Shown here: one piece after another, positions 1 through 11,249 of the stretch | How positions within the stretch are numbered: the stretch's first letter is position 1 | Layout: each line of letters begins with the position of its first letter | Source: Gnetum montanum | Taxonomy: Eukaryota > Streptophyta > Gnetopsida > Gnetales > Gnetaceae | Direction of reading: 5' to 3' | NCBI GenBank assembly: GCA_015680685.1 | Contig: MNCI01016492.1 | Coordinates: 585,258-649,257, forward strand | Length of the DNA stretch: 64,000 nucleotides | Notes under the pieces: generated by a model | Databases searched by the model: none | Told to the model about the DNA's origin: nothing | What the model saw: the letters and a program-made list of their open reading frames with translations, nothing else | Made by a program: the position numbers and the translations under genes

Positions 1-1509
1 TGGGCATTTCTCAAACTAAGGAAGGACTCAAGGATTGAAAAGGGTGTGACTTCAAGGGAACTTGATGCACTTGTGTTGGTCATTCTCTTAGGTGCTTGAA
101 TGTTTTCTTCTTGAGTTTTCTTACCATTCCGATGTTACCCAATTATCGGAAGCTGAGACAATAAAAATAATCAAGTATTTGCATGGTGTGGCTCTCATGC
201 ATAAAAACACAAAACAAAAAAACAAAAAAAAAATAACAAAGAAAGTGAGAATTCAAAGCACACCCCTTAGACGAAATAAACTTGGGCTACAAGCACTGGT
301 TATGGAACCAAAGTGTTCCCTATAACTAAGGCCCTTCTCGCTTCCCATTCTCTCCTTTGTTTCGTCGGAATGGTGCTGGCTCTTTGCATATGCATTCTTA
401 TTATTCAAGAGGATGGTTCAACCAACTGTATTGATGTGAAGTCACTGGATGTGGTTGGTTTGAGGCCAGAGATGGAATGAGATTTGCTAAGTCCCATTAA
501 TCATGAAACAGGGATTGTACACCACCTTGTCCTTGGGATTCCATTCCATTTTCTTCTCTCCATCCTTCTCTCCATTACTCACCTCATTGCCGGTTGTATC
601 GTTAGTGTATATATTTTGGTTGATGCATTGTTTTATTTTTGGTAAACGCTTGTGGTTAAGACTTTAATTCTTGTTCTAAATAACATTCCTAGAGCCTACG
701 AACTCTTTGAATGTGGGTTTGTCAGGGCACTAAGGACATGAACTTGCTTTGGGAAGGACCCACTGACATTCCTATTTGGTGCATCAGTTAACTTCTTTTC
801 CCTAACATTCTGCAATTAATTATTATTTTGTTCATTACCATCTTGACATCCATTTCATCGATGTTTTAGTTGTCCCTTTTTATCTATCTTCCTTTCTCCT
901 TTAATTTCTCCATTCTAATGCTACCAGAGGTTCACGATTACTCATGGGGGTACGGGGCCTAATTTTTTTGATTTTCTCCTAGCCCCGAATTTTTTGAATT
1001 TCTTCCTAACCCCTACACCTTCGTTAGTCATTAGTAATATATCTCCCAATCCAAATTAGCCATACTACAACCTAGCCAATGGACTTACACCAAAGCAAGG
1101 TATCAATTACATGATGATTCCTTTACCCTTGCTAATATAAGACTATGTTGTACGTGCAGATGGCGATCATGCAACAACGGATTGCATCTGGAGCAAACAC
1201 TTGGAATGGAGCAGCACTAAAGTAGCTATGCAAGAAGCAAGATCGATGGTGCACTTACGGATGGACAATGAAGGTGCAATCTGGGCATTGGCAGCAGCAA
1301 CACTTCTTTCTCTCTCTCTTTCTCAGCTGCCAACTTAGGCCTGATGTCATTATAATAAGGTGTTGTTAGGAACACCAGTTTTGTCAAGTCTTGTAATCAT
1401 GATCCGTTCACATGTCATCCCATTAGTTCCATTCCCCTCAATAATTCCATACCTTCCTAATATTATTTTAAGGAACTCGAGAACAAGTTTTCATTCAGTC
1501 ATGGGGGTA
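1..1509 (+). mobile_element. Athila-type element A, 3' internal noncoding block
   Basis: This stretch has no credible gene. It matches, piece by piece, the noncoding block that follows integrase in element B (34437-36474, opposite strand) and element C (59640-61775). Shared landmarks are the 'gggtgtgacttcaaggg' segment near 45-60, the 'gagaattcaaagcaca' segment near 248-263, the 'gaagtcactggatgtggttgg' segment near 438-458 and the 'cattcagtcatgggggta' junction just before 1510. Together with the LTR that follows, it is the 3' end of an Athila-like Ty3/gypsy element whose coding part lies left of the window. The G-run at 1503-1507 is the likely polypurine tract. The only longish ORF (92-325) is low-complexity and not conserved in the other copies. 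Confidence 0.75.
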
Positions 1510-2567
1510 TGATAAGATGCAATTTGCACGAGCCATGATATCACGTTTGTGCGAATCATGTATGCAATATTGCGTACGCAATATCATGTCGTCCCTTGCG
1601 ATATCGCGTACACGATATCGTGGTCCGCCTCCAAATCTATAAATAAGAGGCAGCACTCCCTTTATTTTCCATCTTGGTTTAGAAGTAGGAAAACTTTAGC
1701 AGTTTGATCACTCCAGAGATAGATTAATTTTCCATGTGCCCGCAGTAGGATTCCTAGAGTGAATGGATCTTTATCCGAGCAACATTGTACCTAAACACAA
1801 AGTTGTGTACTGAAATAAAGATGAAATTGATTGGATAAACCTTGCAGTGCAAGGAATATGATTTTATTTTAATTAATATTTATTGCTTTCCTAGAATGCG
1901 GTACGAGTACAACTTGATTACGAGCATCTAAGGATGTGTACGGTTAGTCAAGGAATCAGCTGCTCGTTGCATGTGGTATGAGTACGACTTAATTACGAAC
2001 ATCTAGTGTGACTACTTGGTAACCTAGTGGCGTATTCTAGGATCTATGCTTGGTAATCCCAGTGGTAGTCGAACACGATGATGTATACGATTAGTCAAGG
2101 AATCGACTGCTCATCGCACTTAGGCTAGATAGGTTCTCTCAATCCTTTCCTCCTAGTTAAGTGCCTCAGTATGATCACTTCGAGTACATGCATTACATGT
2201 GGTGATCCCAGTAACGATTAGCATTTGGTAGCCACAGTTACATCAGTTCAGGGTGTGTACGGTAAGTTGGAATGGATGCTGACACTAGTTAATTTAGACT
2301 TAGTTCATTAGTTAGAGTTAGTTAGTCTTCTCAACCCTTCACCTCGATAGCATAGGAGAAAAACATAAAAAGACTATAAAAAGCATATACCTCGGACTTA
2401 CGTAACCATACACCATGACAACTGCAAGTAAGTCTGGGAAGACAACGAATGATTAACCTTGAGTGTTCCATGAAGCACATAGGGATTTAGTCTACGGAGT
2501 TCGACCGAATCACACGTGCTACACTCATTTCGTATGGTTGAGTGTAGGGATACCTCACCACTCATCA
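1510..2567 (+). repeat. 3' LTR of Athila-type element A
   Basis: The LTR starts TGATAAG directly after the polypurine run and ends ...CACTCATCA, the same ends as the LTRs of B and C. Its final 120 bases (a cacatagggattt-like stretch, then tatggttgagtgtaggg and acctcaccactcatca) align with both. A TATA box lies at 1638-1645 and an AATAAAG poly(A)-like signal near 1815. It is longer (about 1058 bp) than the related LTRs (about 800-860 bp), partly because of internal direct repeats: 'tacgagtacaacttgattacgagcatcta' near 1900 recurs near 1978, and 'gtcaaggaatcagctgctcgt' near 1948 recurs near 2093. The partner 5' LTR would be left of the window. Confidence 0.8.
1638..1645 (+). promoter_or_regulatory. 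TATA box of LTR A
   Basis: TATAAATA lies about 128 bases inside the LTR. The LTRs of B and C have the same octamer in the corresponding place, always after a short-repeat U3 segment. Confidence 0.6.
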
Positions 2568-2654
2568 TATACCATGCTGGTATATAGAAACTCTAATGGT
2601 ATCGTAGGATATATATACTAACTATGTTAAACTTACTATAACATATAAAATCCT

Positions 2655-2816
2655 TAATATTACAAGGATATGATTCAGCCTAGTATCTTATCTTAGGGTG
2701 TTCTAATGTTCTTTGTTAAGAAGAAAAATGGTAGCTTGAAGTTCTACATTAACTACAAAAGGTTGAGTAAGGAGATAGTTATAAAGTAGTATTCTTTACC
2801 TAGGATTGACAACTAT
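2655..2816 (+). pseudogene. Chromovirus-type RT fragment (element F, left part)
   Basis: Reading forward from about 2664, the translation contains FFVKKKNGSLKFYINYK, followed after about ten residues by SLPRIDNY. This is the start of the Ty3/gypsy reverse transcriptase fingers region (family pattern: VLFVKKKDGS...IDYR.LN...YPLPRID). In-frame stops interrupt it and it breaks off at 2816, where element T begins. Its continuation appears at 18345 on the far side of T. In the chromovirus family this domain copies the element RNA into DNA; here it is a dead scrap. The 2568-2655 stretch between LTR A and this fragment shows nothing recognisable. Confidence 0.7.
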
Positions 2817-5800
2817 TGTTACATTTCAACCATTTCATAGAGTAAGGCTTAAGATAGTTAAGCTGAAGTATACGAGTTGTAGATGGTTCTTGAATCTAAT
2901 ATAATCCTATATAAGAAAGTGATTCTATTCCAAAATAATTCAAGGCCTTAAAGGAATTAAAAGATTAGGTCCTAATTGTGGCAATGAGTTTCAAAATTTT
3001 AAAGATAATATTTGGTAACAACTATGGTATGTATAAAGCTTTGGAGAATTAAGAGCTCATGGGTTGGAAGAGCAAATGTGAGCACAAGAATGATTTTTAG
3101 GTTTTTTCAAAGTAACAAAGCTCATATAATTTTTAGACAATTTGAAGAGCTAGGGTATCAATGTAAAATTACTGCCACAATTGAGCTAGCCATCAAAGAT
3201 AGACCTTACATGAGATAAACTACCTTAAACTTGGCATCTGCTAACCAATTTGAGATTATAAAAATGGAATCACAAATCTAACAAATCAATTGCATTTGAG
3301 TAGGCACTTGGAAGAAGAGTTAATCACTTAGAAAAATCCTCATTTCAAGAACAAGAGTTTGATCTAAATTTGAAAATAAGTTTGACACATTAGCTCATAG
3401 TGCTTAAAATTAGCTCTACCATGTAGCCTATTATGTGATGTGGGTGTGTAGAGCCAAGAAATTTAGATCTACAAGAGGTGCAAAATTTGGCTCTGCCAAG
3501 TCATCTTTGGGAGAGGAGCGATGTACATAGAGGCAAAATTCAACCTCACTAAGCTACTCCTTTTTAGTTCCACCATGTTAGCTTTTTTAAAGAGTAGGTT
3601 CATAGAATCAAAATTTATCTTCATAATAAGCTCATTTTCTAGCTCTACCATGTCAACTCATAGCTCTATCAATTTTTGTCATGCATGCTTTGCCACATCA
3701 GCATCTAGATGATGATTCTCAAGTTCATGAGAAATAAAAAGCTTCATATGTCACATCAGTAGAGCTTAACATGATTTACCACATCAACAAATAGATGAAG
3801 CTCATTTTCTCATCTAAAGTAAACACACTTCATCTACCATAGTAACACTTGCCACATCAGCATCTAGATGAATATTCTAAAGTTTAAAGGAAAGAAAAAA
3901 TTCTTCAACCATGTTAGAAATTAGCATGCTTTTCCATGTCAGTGTGATGCCAAGTCAGCTCATAGAGCTAGCTTGTAGTGCTAGATTTTAACTCTATAAA
4001 AGAGCTCTACCACATTAACACTATGTCAAATCAACTTGTGGAGAAGATTCTTAGGGCTCAAAAGTGGTTCTACAAAGGAGCTCTACTACATCATCTTTCC
4101 TGGACCTTAAAAGTAATTAAACAAGTTTCTTTGCCACATAAACTATAGAGTTAGCTTATGTTCGTAGAGGAAAAATTCAATTCTACAAAGAAGCAAAAAA
4201 ACAAATCTACAAGCCACATCATCATTAGACCACATCATCTCATATACGAAGCTTGTAGAACCAAAAAAATGGCTTTACAAAATGGTTCTTCCACATCATC
4301 AACTTCTACAATAGCTACTTTTTAGAATGTGCTTGTAAAGCTTGAAAATTATTCTACTATAAATCTTTGAAGAAGTTCTATGAGCCACATCAACCTTTTT
4401 GGCTCAGGTTTGTAGAACCAAAAATTGGTTCTACAAAGAGAGGCAAAGCAATTCTACAAGCCATGTCAACATTCATCACATTAACTTATAGCAGAAAAAC
4501 TTGTAGAGCCAAAAAGTGGTTCTACAAGCAAACCTCAAAGTCATTCCACTAGCCACATCAACTCTATGAATATGATTTACCATGTCAGCTCACTAAGTAG
4601 TGCAAGTTAGAAATGGTTTTATAAGGAAGAGCTAAAGAAGCTTTAAGAGTGACATAATCATCAAGTAATGTTGGCATGTAGAAGAAGCTCATAGAACTAA
4701 AAAATGGCTCTATGAGACAGTTTTACAACAACATCCCATCAAGACAATTTTTGAAGTTGTAATTCAACTCTACGAAGAAGCTCAAAGCTACTCTACCATG
4801 TTAGCATTTATGTTGTAAAATGTTTGTAGAATCAAAAAACTACTCTACAAAGTGATTCTACTATGAAAACTTTCATTGAGCTAAAAAAATGATTTTACAA
4901 GTGAGCTCCATCATGTAAAAGGTTAATAGAGCTAGAAAACAATTCTACAAATAAAATATGCGATGTAAGCTCTAGAGCTAGCTTATTTTCGGAGGAGAGA
5001 AATCTGGTTCTATGAAAAAATGATACATACCATGTTAGCATTATGCTAAGTCAACTCATAGAGTTGGTTTGTAGAGCCAAATTTCCACACTTTAAAAGAG
5101 CTCTAACATGTCAAAACCATGCCACATTAGCTTGTAGATATAATTCATAGAACCAAATTTTGATTCTATAAACAAGTTCACAATTGGTGCTATCATATCA
5201 ACTCCTTTTAACAAATTCATAAAGGCTTTAGATTTACAAAAATAGCCCTTCCACATTAGATCTTTTAATAAAAAAAAATTGATTACACAAAAAGCTCGTC
5301 CTTCTATTCTATGAGCCATGTTGACATTACCCATTATTGCATCCATCATGTCAACACCTACAATGTCAGCATCTAGATGAAGTTTTTCAAGTCCAAAAAA
5401 AAGAAAACTTCATTTTAAATGTCAGCATCTACCATGTTAGCTTTTCCCACATCAGCTTCCCAATAGAGCTAGTTTGTAGAGCCAGATTTCCATTCTACAG
5501 AGTGAGCTCCTCCACATTAGAATCCTTCACATTAGCCCATAAAAGTAGTTTGTGAGAGAAAAATTCAACTCTATATATAGAATCAAAAATATCTCTATTA
5601 GCCATATAATCTCTAGATAAAGAAAAAACTTATAGAATCAAAAGGTGGTTCTATGAAATTGGTTGTACAATCTAATCACAAATTTGCTCCTCCATGTCAT
5701 TTCATTCATAGAGTGCATTCATAAAGCACAAAAATGATTTTACAAATGACTTCAAACTAGTTCTATGAGCCATTTTAGAGCTCATCTCGAGCCCATAAAG

Positions 5801-7600
5801 GTTTATATTTTGTGCACATGCACATTCCATTTTTAATCTCGATTAACAAGGGACAAGGCATAGCATGTACAACTGAATATTAGCTCTAAAAATAAGCCCT
5901 ATAATTATTTTTTCACATTATCTTTCCAATACAACAAATCAAAATAGCTCTATGGAAAAATAAAAGGGGCTCTAAATCTAGCACCAACATAAAGCCTATG
6001 CAAAGAAAGAAGCTATATCAATAAATAGAGCCAGAAATTAAAGTAAAGCTAAGAATAGCATAGAGCCACCATTAAAGTGTAGAACCACCATTAAAGCAAT
6101 GAACCAACATTGAAGACTAAAATAGTAACTCTAGAAAAATAAGTTCTACTTATGTAGGTGTATAGAGAGGGTTAGGAATTATTGATCTTGCTAGGAGCTA
6201 ATAGAAAGCTATTACTCTAGCACATATAGAGTTATGATAGTTAATGTAATTATGGCTAAAATCACTAAGGAAAAAGCTTGAATTAAAATCAACATGAGAG
6301 CAAATTCAACAAAAATAATAAATTCCATAACTAAAGTAGTTGTAGGAGAAATGAGCATGAAAGATATCTTGAAGAAGCTTAATGACTATAAATAAAATAA
6401 AATGAATTAGATTAATAAAAGCTCTCTAAATTAGGTAGATAAAAACCCTCTTAAATAATGATAGTTACTAGTTAATAGATCTTAAATTCAACGAATAAGA
6501 ATAATTTATTAACAAAATAGTTATCTCATGCCTTTTAATGATGTAAATCGAATGTGAAGCAACTGTATCTTTAAATTTTTATAATGGTTGTACCTGCTAG
6601 AAGCTATTATAAAAGGCCAAGAGAAGATTCAAAAAAAGGATGGAATATCAAGGAAAAGATTACTAGAAAAGCTAGGAGTAATTTTCTGTAAAATGTCCTT
6701 CTAACCTCAAATTTATTTCAGCTAATTTACTTCTATATTGTAAGTTATTGTTACTTCCCTACTTTATCATAGTTTCTTAGGTAGTAGTAACAGTAGTATT
6801 CTACCTAGCATTTTATTCTTGGAATTGTTTAAATCAGTTAAATAGCTCTAGGCTTAACAATTGTTAGTACTTGTCAACTAATTTACTATAGCATTAGTAT
6901 TCAAAGTGTTTACTTATGTTTCTAGTAGCCTTATTTCAAATTGCATATTTGAGCCAAAGGGTTTAACAATTTTTGGTAGTGATGACTAATTTAAAACAAC
7001 TTTAGTTTCTAAAGTGTTTGCTTATATTAATACTACCTCATTTTAATGTTTAAGATTCTACACAATTCTACTATTTTATTTTTCAAAATATATTAAGTCT
7101 TGCTCTATTTCTAGTTTCCTCATGGAATTTTCTCTCTAGGGAAAATTAGCAATAGATTTTTTGAAATTTCACTTAAGCATTAAATTAAATGCTAATCTAC
7201 ACAGGTAGCATATAACCTAGACTATATAGACTAAGTAGCTTTGGTAAAAAAGGAGATTTTATTCAATTATAGGATATAGTAAAGATGGCTTAATCCTTTC
7301 ATAAAACTTATTTTCCTATCTAACTCTCTATATACGATATTGTGAAGTTTATATCAAACTAGAGCTCATACACATAGTTTTCTCTATAACCACTAAGTTT
7401 ATTTAGAGGTATCTAAGCCTTAGTATTTCTAGAGACTAGCAAATATCTAAACTTAAGTTTAGAGAAAACCCTCATCCTTAGCACTTTCATCACGAGGAAG
7501 AAGAAAACATTTGTGCTATAAAGAGCTTTTACCCACTATCATTTTCTTGTGGTTAAGGAAATATTAACAAAGTACTGTTGTTCAAAGTAGACATCAATAG
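2817..7600 (+). repeat. 5' LTR of element T (about 4.8 kb)
   Basis: The LTR starts TGTTACATTTCAACC and ends near ACATCA (about 7596-7600). Homology with 13528-18344 is continuous: the start, the short-repeat array, an AT-rich 5.8-6.5 kb part and the last 1.2 kb (for example 'catacacatagttttctctataacca' near 7368) all recur in the same order. Few plant LTRs reach this size. The ORFs inside it (3012-3218, 3469-3712, 4367-4552, 5092-5555) lie in repeats and are not conserved between the two LTRs, so they are not treated as genes. Confidence 0.8.
3400..5810 (+). repeat. Irregular short-repeat array in T 5' LTR
   Basis: About 2.4 kb are built from a few recurring words in variable order: 'ggttctacaa', 'ccacatcagc' or 'ccatgtcaac', 'catagagc', 'gtagagccaaaaa'. 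Spacing is roughly 30-60 bases and not constant, so this is not a simple satellite. A second word type holds the perfect palindrome CATCTAGATG (3702-3711, 3861-3870, 5370-5379), usually followed by a 'ttctcaagttca'-like tail. The array sits in the same position in the other LTR. Confidence 0.75.
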
Positions 7601-7739
7601 CTTTTTCATATACTATAAAGAGGGAAATGAATTAGTTACTAATCTATTCATGAGCAAAAAACTTGATAACTCTAAGGAATTTAGAAGTCCAAATGATTTC
7701 TTTGATTATAAAATTAATTGTTCATTAGAAAAAGTTTTG

Positions 7740-9180
7740 GAAAAGGTTTTTGAATGAGGGACAAGTAGTAGAGTAAAAATCAAAATGTCTAGAAGATCAC
7801 ATATTCTATCTAGCTTATCAATCCTTAAGGTTAGGAGGAAAAATCTTAGGAATTTACTCACCAAAAAGAATTTTAATGGAATGATGAATCCACCACTAGT
7901 GAATCTTTGGCAAAGGGCCATACCATTAAGGTTTCCAAATTATGATGATATAGCCAAGGTACTTTATAAGTATTTACCTAAACCTTTCATTCCTAAAAAA
8001 GCTTATTTGGTAGAAGAATATGTTCATTTATTTGAATTAGCTTTAGCTCATGCAAACATTCAACATAAAGGCCAAGCTTTTAGGCTATTTGTATAGAACT
8101 TGAATGATATTTCTTAAAATTGGTATTCTAACTTGCCAAACAATAGCATCACTAGTTGGGATGAGATGAAAGATATATTTTTAGCTTAGTTTGGAAATCA
8201 AATAGACTAATAGTAGTCATATTACAAGTTAGTATAGGTCAAACAAAGAAGTAAGGAGTCAGATAGAGAATTTAACATTAAATTCCAACAAATTTATGGA
8301 TTATTTCAAAGAAAATATAGTCATCAAATGAGGTACTAAGAGACACTTATCTAAATGCAGTTAATGCCAACATTTCTATTTGACTTAGAAGAACTCAAAA
8401 TCCGATAACTTTAAATGATTGTTTTAATGAAGCTATCTAATTAGAAAAACAACTAATCTTAGCTAATGGAAAAATCATTAAAACACCAATCAAAATGAGT
8501 ATCAAGCATTGGTCATTGTACAAAATATATCTTAGTTTAAAGTATTGCCTCCTACTGTTGATAAAGATCAAGATCAAAAAATGAATATTTTGAGAAAGAA
8601 AAGCTAATGAAGGAATTTTTCAACAAGGTAGTTAAGTTAGAAAAAGCATTGGCTAAAGTAAAGAGAAAAGAAGAAAAGAAGCATAGGAAACATAGACACA
8701 AAATTAGTAGATTTTGAAGATGAAAGCAATGCACTTGTTTCTAATTTTCTCAACATTGAATCTAATAATGAGCTATTTTATATTCATTATGCTAGTAAAT
8801 CATCTAAGAATGAATCAAATGATACTTCTTATTTGTCAAGTTTGGAAAAAGATTCATCTTTGGATCAGGAATGTAATAACAATGATGGATCTAGATAAAA
8901 CCTAAGATTGAAAAAAAACTTAACCAACTCTAGGCCTTCAAATGTCATTTCTGATCCTTCCACTAAAAGAGAGGCTTTTCAACCAAATGAGAAACAAAAG
9001 AGAAAAGAAAAGGATACACAAATTAACCAAATTCCTCAAAACCAATTGTTCAGTAAATGGTTTAGGAAATATGGTGATGGAGAATATGATTTAATAGAGG
9101 ACCTTAAGTATGTCAAAGAAAATGTTAGTATATATATTAGATACTACAAATGGAAAGTTAGCAAAATAAAGTTTTAGAAT
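7740..9180 (+). pseudogene. gag pseudogene of element T
   Basis: The capsid-forming Gag protein of a Tat-type element, broken by stops. An open stretch at 7785-8096 encodes a Gag-like helical region that includes LFELALAHANIQHKGQAFRL. After a stop it continues with WYSNLPNNSITSWDEMKDIF, the family's typical W(Y/F)..L....SW..F...F motif. From about 8710 to 9170 the reading continues as an acidic, serine- and asparagine-rich tail with lysine-rich stretches and no visible zinc knuckle. The short open frames around 8714-8905 are shadows of this frame. The stops match CAG/CAA to TAG/TAA changes. Confidence 0.65.
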
Positions 9181-9282
9181 TGGTCAAGGCAGAGAAGAAG
9201 GTTGGAGAATCTAAACTAGGTTATGTTTCTAATAAAGATAAAATCATAAAATCTAAATATCCTTTGTACTTTGGATAAAGAA

Positions 9283-9660
9283 GTGCCACTATTTCTTCTT
9301 ATAATGAAGTTGAATTGTAAATATCTTCACAATTGTTTAGTTGATTTAGGAGCTACTTCAACTATTATGTCATTATCCATCTATAATCACTTAGGATTAT
9401 CATCTAAATAGTTGAATAAGAAGATTGTCTAAGTAGATAAAAGCATAGTAAAAGTCATAGGAAAATTAACTAATTCTAGACTCCAAATGGCTTTAAAACC
9501 TTATATTAAAAGTAGAATAATCATCCAAGTAGCCAATATCCTAGATTCATATAGTCTCCTATTAAGTTGGAGCTAGAGAAAAAATTTCTCTAAATATATA
9601 TCAGTAGATTATTCCCACAAGTGTATACCATGGAAGGGAGAGCCCAATTAGATATATATA
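9283..9660 (+). pseudogene. Aspartic protease and linker of element T
   Basis: The translation contains LHNCLVDLGATSTIMSLSIY followed by NHLGLSS. This is a retroelement aspartic protease active-site region in which the usual D-(S/T)-G is D-L-G-A, so the catalytic Asp is present but its partner is changed. It is followed by the expected LLLSW and by a YISVDYSHKCIPWKGEPN segment, which resembles the protease-to-RT linker of Tat elements. In an intact element the enzyme would cut the Gag-Pol polyprotein. Several stops interrupt it. Confidence 0.6.
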
Positions 9661-9789
9661 TACAGCAAGCCCTTGATGATCGAGAATATTACTCCTCATG
9701 GAAAGAAAAAGGTTATTGAGACCAAAGTTATTGAAATTGGAGTATGTTTGCTTAGTAAAATTTAGGTTCTAGAAATAGAAGAACCTCAA

Positions 9790-10250
9790 AGTAACAAAAA
9801 ATAAAAATTGTATTTTTATGGATCTTGTACTTCAAAAGAGGTAGGAGTTGAAATAGTATTGATAAAAGATGATTCTCGGAAAATATTTAAAGTTATTTAT
9901 CATTCCCTTGTACCAACAATACAGTTGAGTATGAAGCTTCGTATATCAAAATTAAAACAATATTGGAAAAAACGATTAAGGAAATTATAATAAAAGGATA
10001 TTGAAAGCTCATTTGCGAATAGATCAAGGTTGACTATCTAGTGAAAAATTTGTCCGTAAGGCCATATAAAAAACTCATATGTAACTTGTTAGATCAATTT
10101 GAGTGGTATCAGTTAAAGCATATATGTAGAGAAGAAAACCAATTAGCAGATAGGTTAGCTATAGTAGGATCAACACTAAATTTAGAAAGGATTAAAAAAT
10201 ATAGAAGGGTTGTAATTGAAGTTAGGCATTAGCCTTCAATCCCAGATAAC
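9790..10250 (+). pseudogene. Archaeal-type RNase H (aRNH) of element T
   Basis: The translation begins YFYGSCTSKEVGVEIVLI (family: DGS.....GAG.VL), with Asp replaced by Tyr at the first catalytic position. A frameshift near 9925 leads to NNTVEYEASYIKIKTILEK, which keeps the NN.AEYEA motif with its catalytic Glu. The C-terminal part (about 10041-10230) has YQLKHICREENQLADRLA, the REEN..AD.LA motif with the last Asp. This second RNase H marks the Tat lineage; it would degrade RNA in the RNA-DNA hybrid. Here it lies upstream of the RT C-terminus and of the ordinary RNase H, which is unexpected. Confidence 0.7.
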
Positions 10251-10584
10251 ATTGAGAACCTCTAGGTGTTTGAAAATGATGATTAATTTCTTAGATTCTT
10301 GAAGAATAAGAGAGAATTTGAAAATAAAATTGTCCAAAATAGTAGCTACATCAAAGCTTAGATCAAATTTTATTCCCAATAAGGTAGTTAATCATGAGTT
10401 TAGAAAAAGGATACTTAAAGGGATGGATATCCAAAATCCAGATGATCAAGCTTATGAAGCAATAAATTTAGAATAAAAAGAAAAGCCAAAAATGCTAAAT
10501 ATCACAAAATAAAATAATCTAAGTTACCTTCAGTAGATTTTTAGCACATGTTAAAAGTATGGTAAATTTTTTTAATCCTAGCAA

Positions 10585-11170
10585 AAGCATTTTTGGGATA
10601 AAATTTGGAAGCATGTTAGAACATATAGTTTGCCAAAAGGGTATTTCTATAGACAACTTGAGAATCTAGGCTATATAAAACATTAAACACCCAACCAACA
10701 AAAAGTCACTCAATTCTTTCTTTGGAAAAATAAATTTTGTTGAGTTTATATTAGGATTTACAAAGATCATCAAACCTTTAATATACATGCTTAAGAAATA
10801 TGTTTAGGTTAAAAAACACTTAAATTAGATAAAGCTTTAGTGTAAATTAAAAAGCCTATTCAAAAAGTTCTATATCTTGCTAGAACTGACTTAAAAGAAG
10901 ACTTTTGGCTATATGCTTTTGCTTCTAGTGATTCAATTGCTATAGTTTTAACTCAAAAGAATGATGTTCAAGATGAGCCTATAGAATTATTTGGTTACCA
11001 CCTTAAAGACTATGAATTAAATTACTCATATCTAGAAAAATAGGTGTACTTTATGATTAAGACATTAATGCATTTCAAATAGTAGTCAAAGAGTGCTTTG
11101 GTTCATGTTATGATAATAGAGCTTGCTACTAAGTAATTTGTAGCTCAAAATGAAATTGGGCTAAAAAGAG
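10585..11170 (+). pseudogene. RT C-terminus and RNase H of element T
   Basis: From about 10590 the translation reads FGSMLEHIVCQKGISID, then SLNSFFGKINFVEFILGFTK. These match the RT thumb/connection pattern of Ty3/gypsy (LG.IVS..GIE.D...; ...SFLG...F.RRFI..F). The RNase H part (about 10860-11100) has WLYAFASSDSIAIVLTQKND, ...ELFGYHL and YELNYSYLEK. The palm with the catalytic YxDD box is not found between the protease and 10585, so the RT core is deleted or unrecognisable. Many in-frame TAG stops. Confidence 0.65.
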
Positions 11171-11249
11171 GGAAATGACTTGTTAAACTTCAAGGATTTA
11201 GCTTTTCCCTAGAATTACAAAAAATAGTTAATGAAATGGGATTAGCCAA

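Noticed and set aside
3469-3712. Overlapping open frames on both strands in the T LTR.
   Set aside because: They lie in the short-repeat array, and the matching place in the other LTR (about 14180-14420) has stops.
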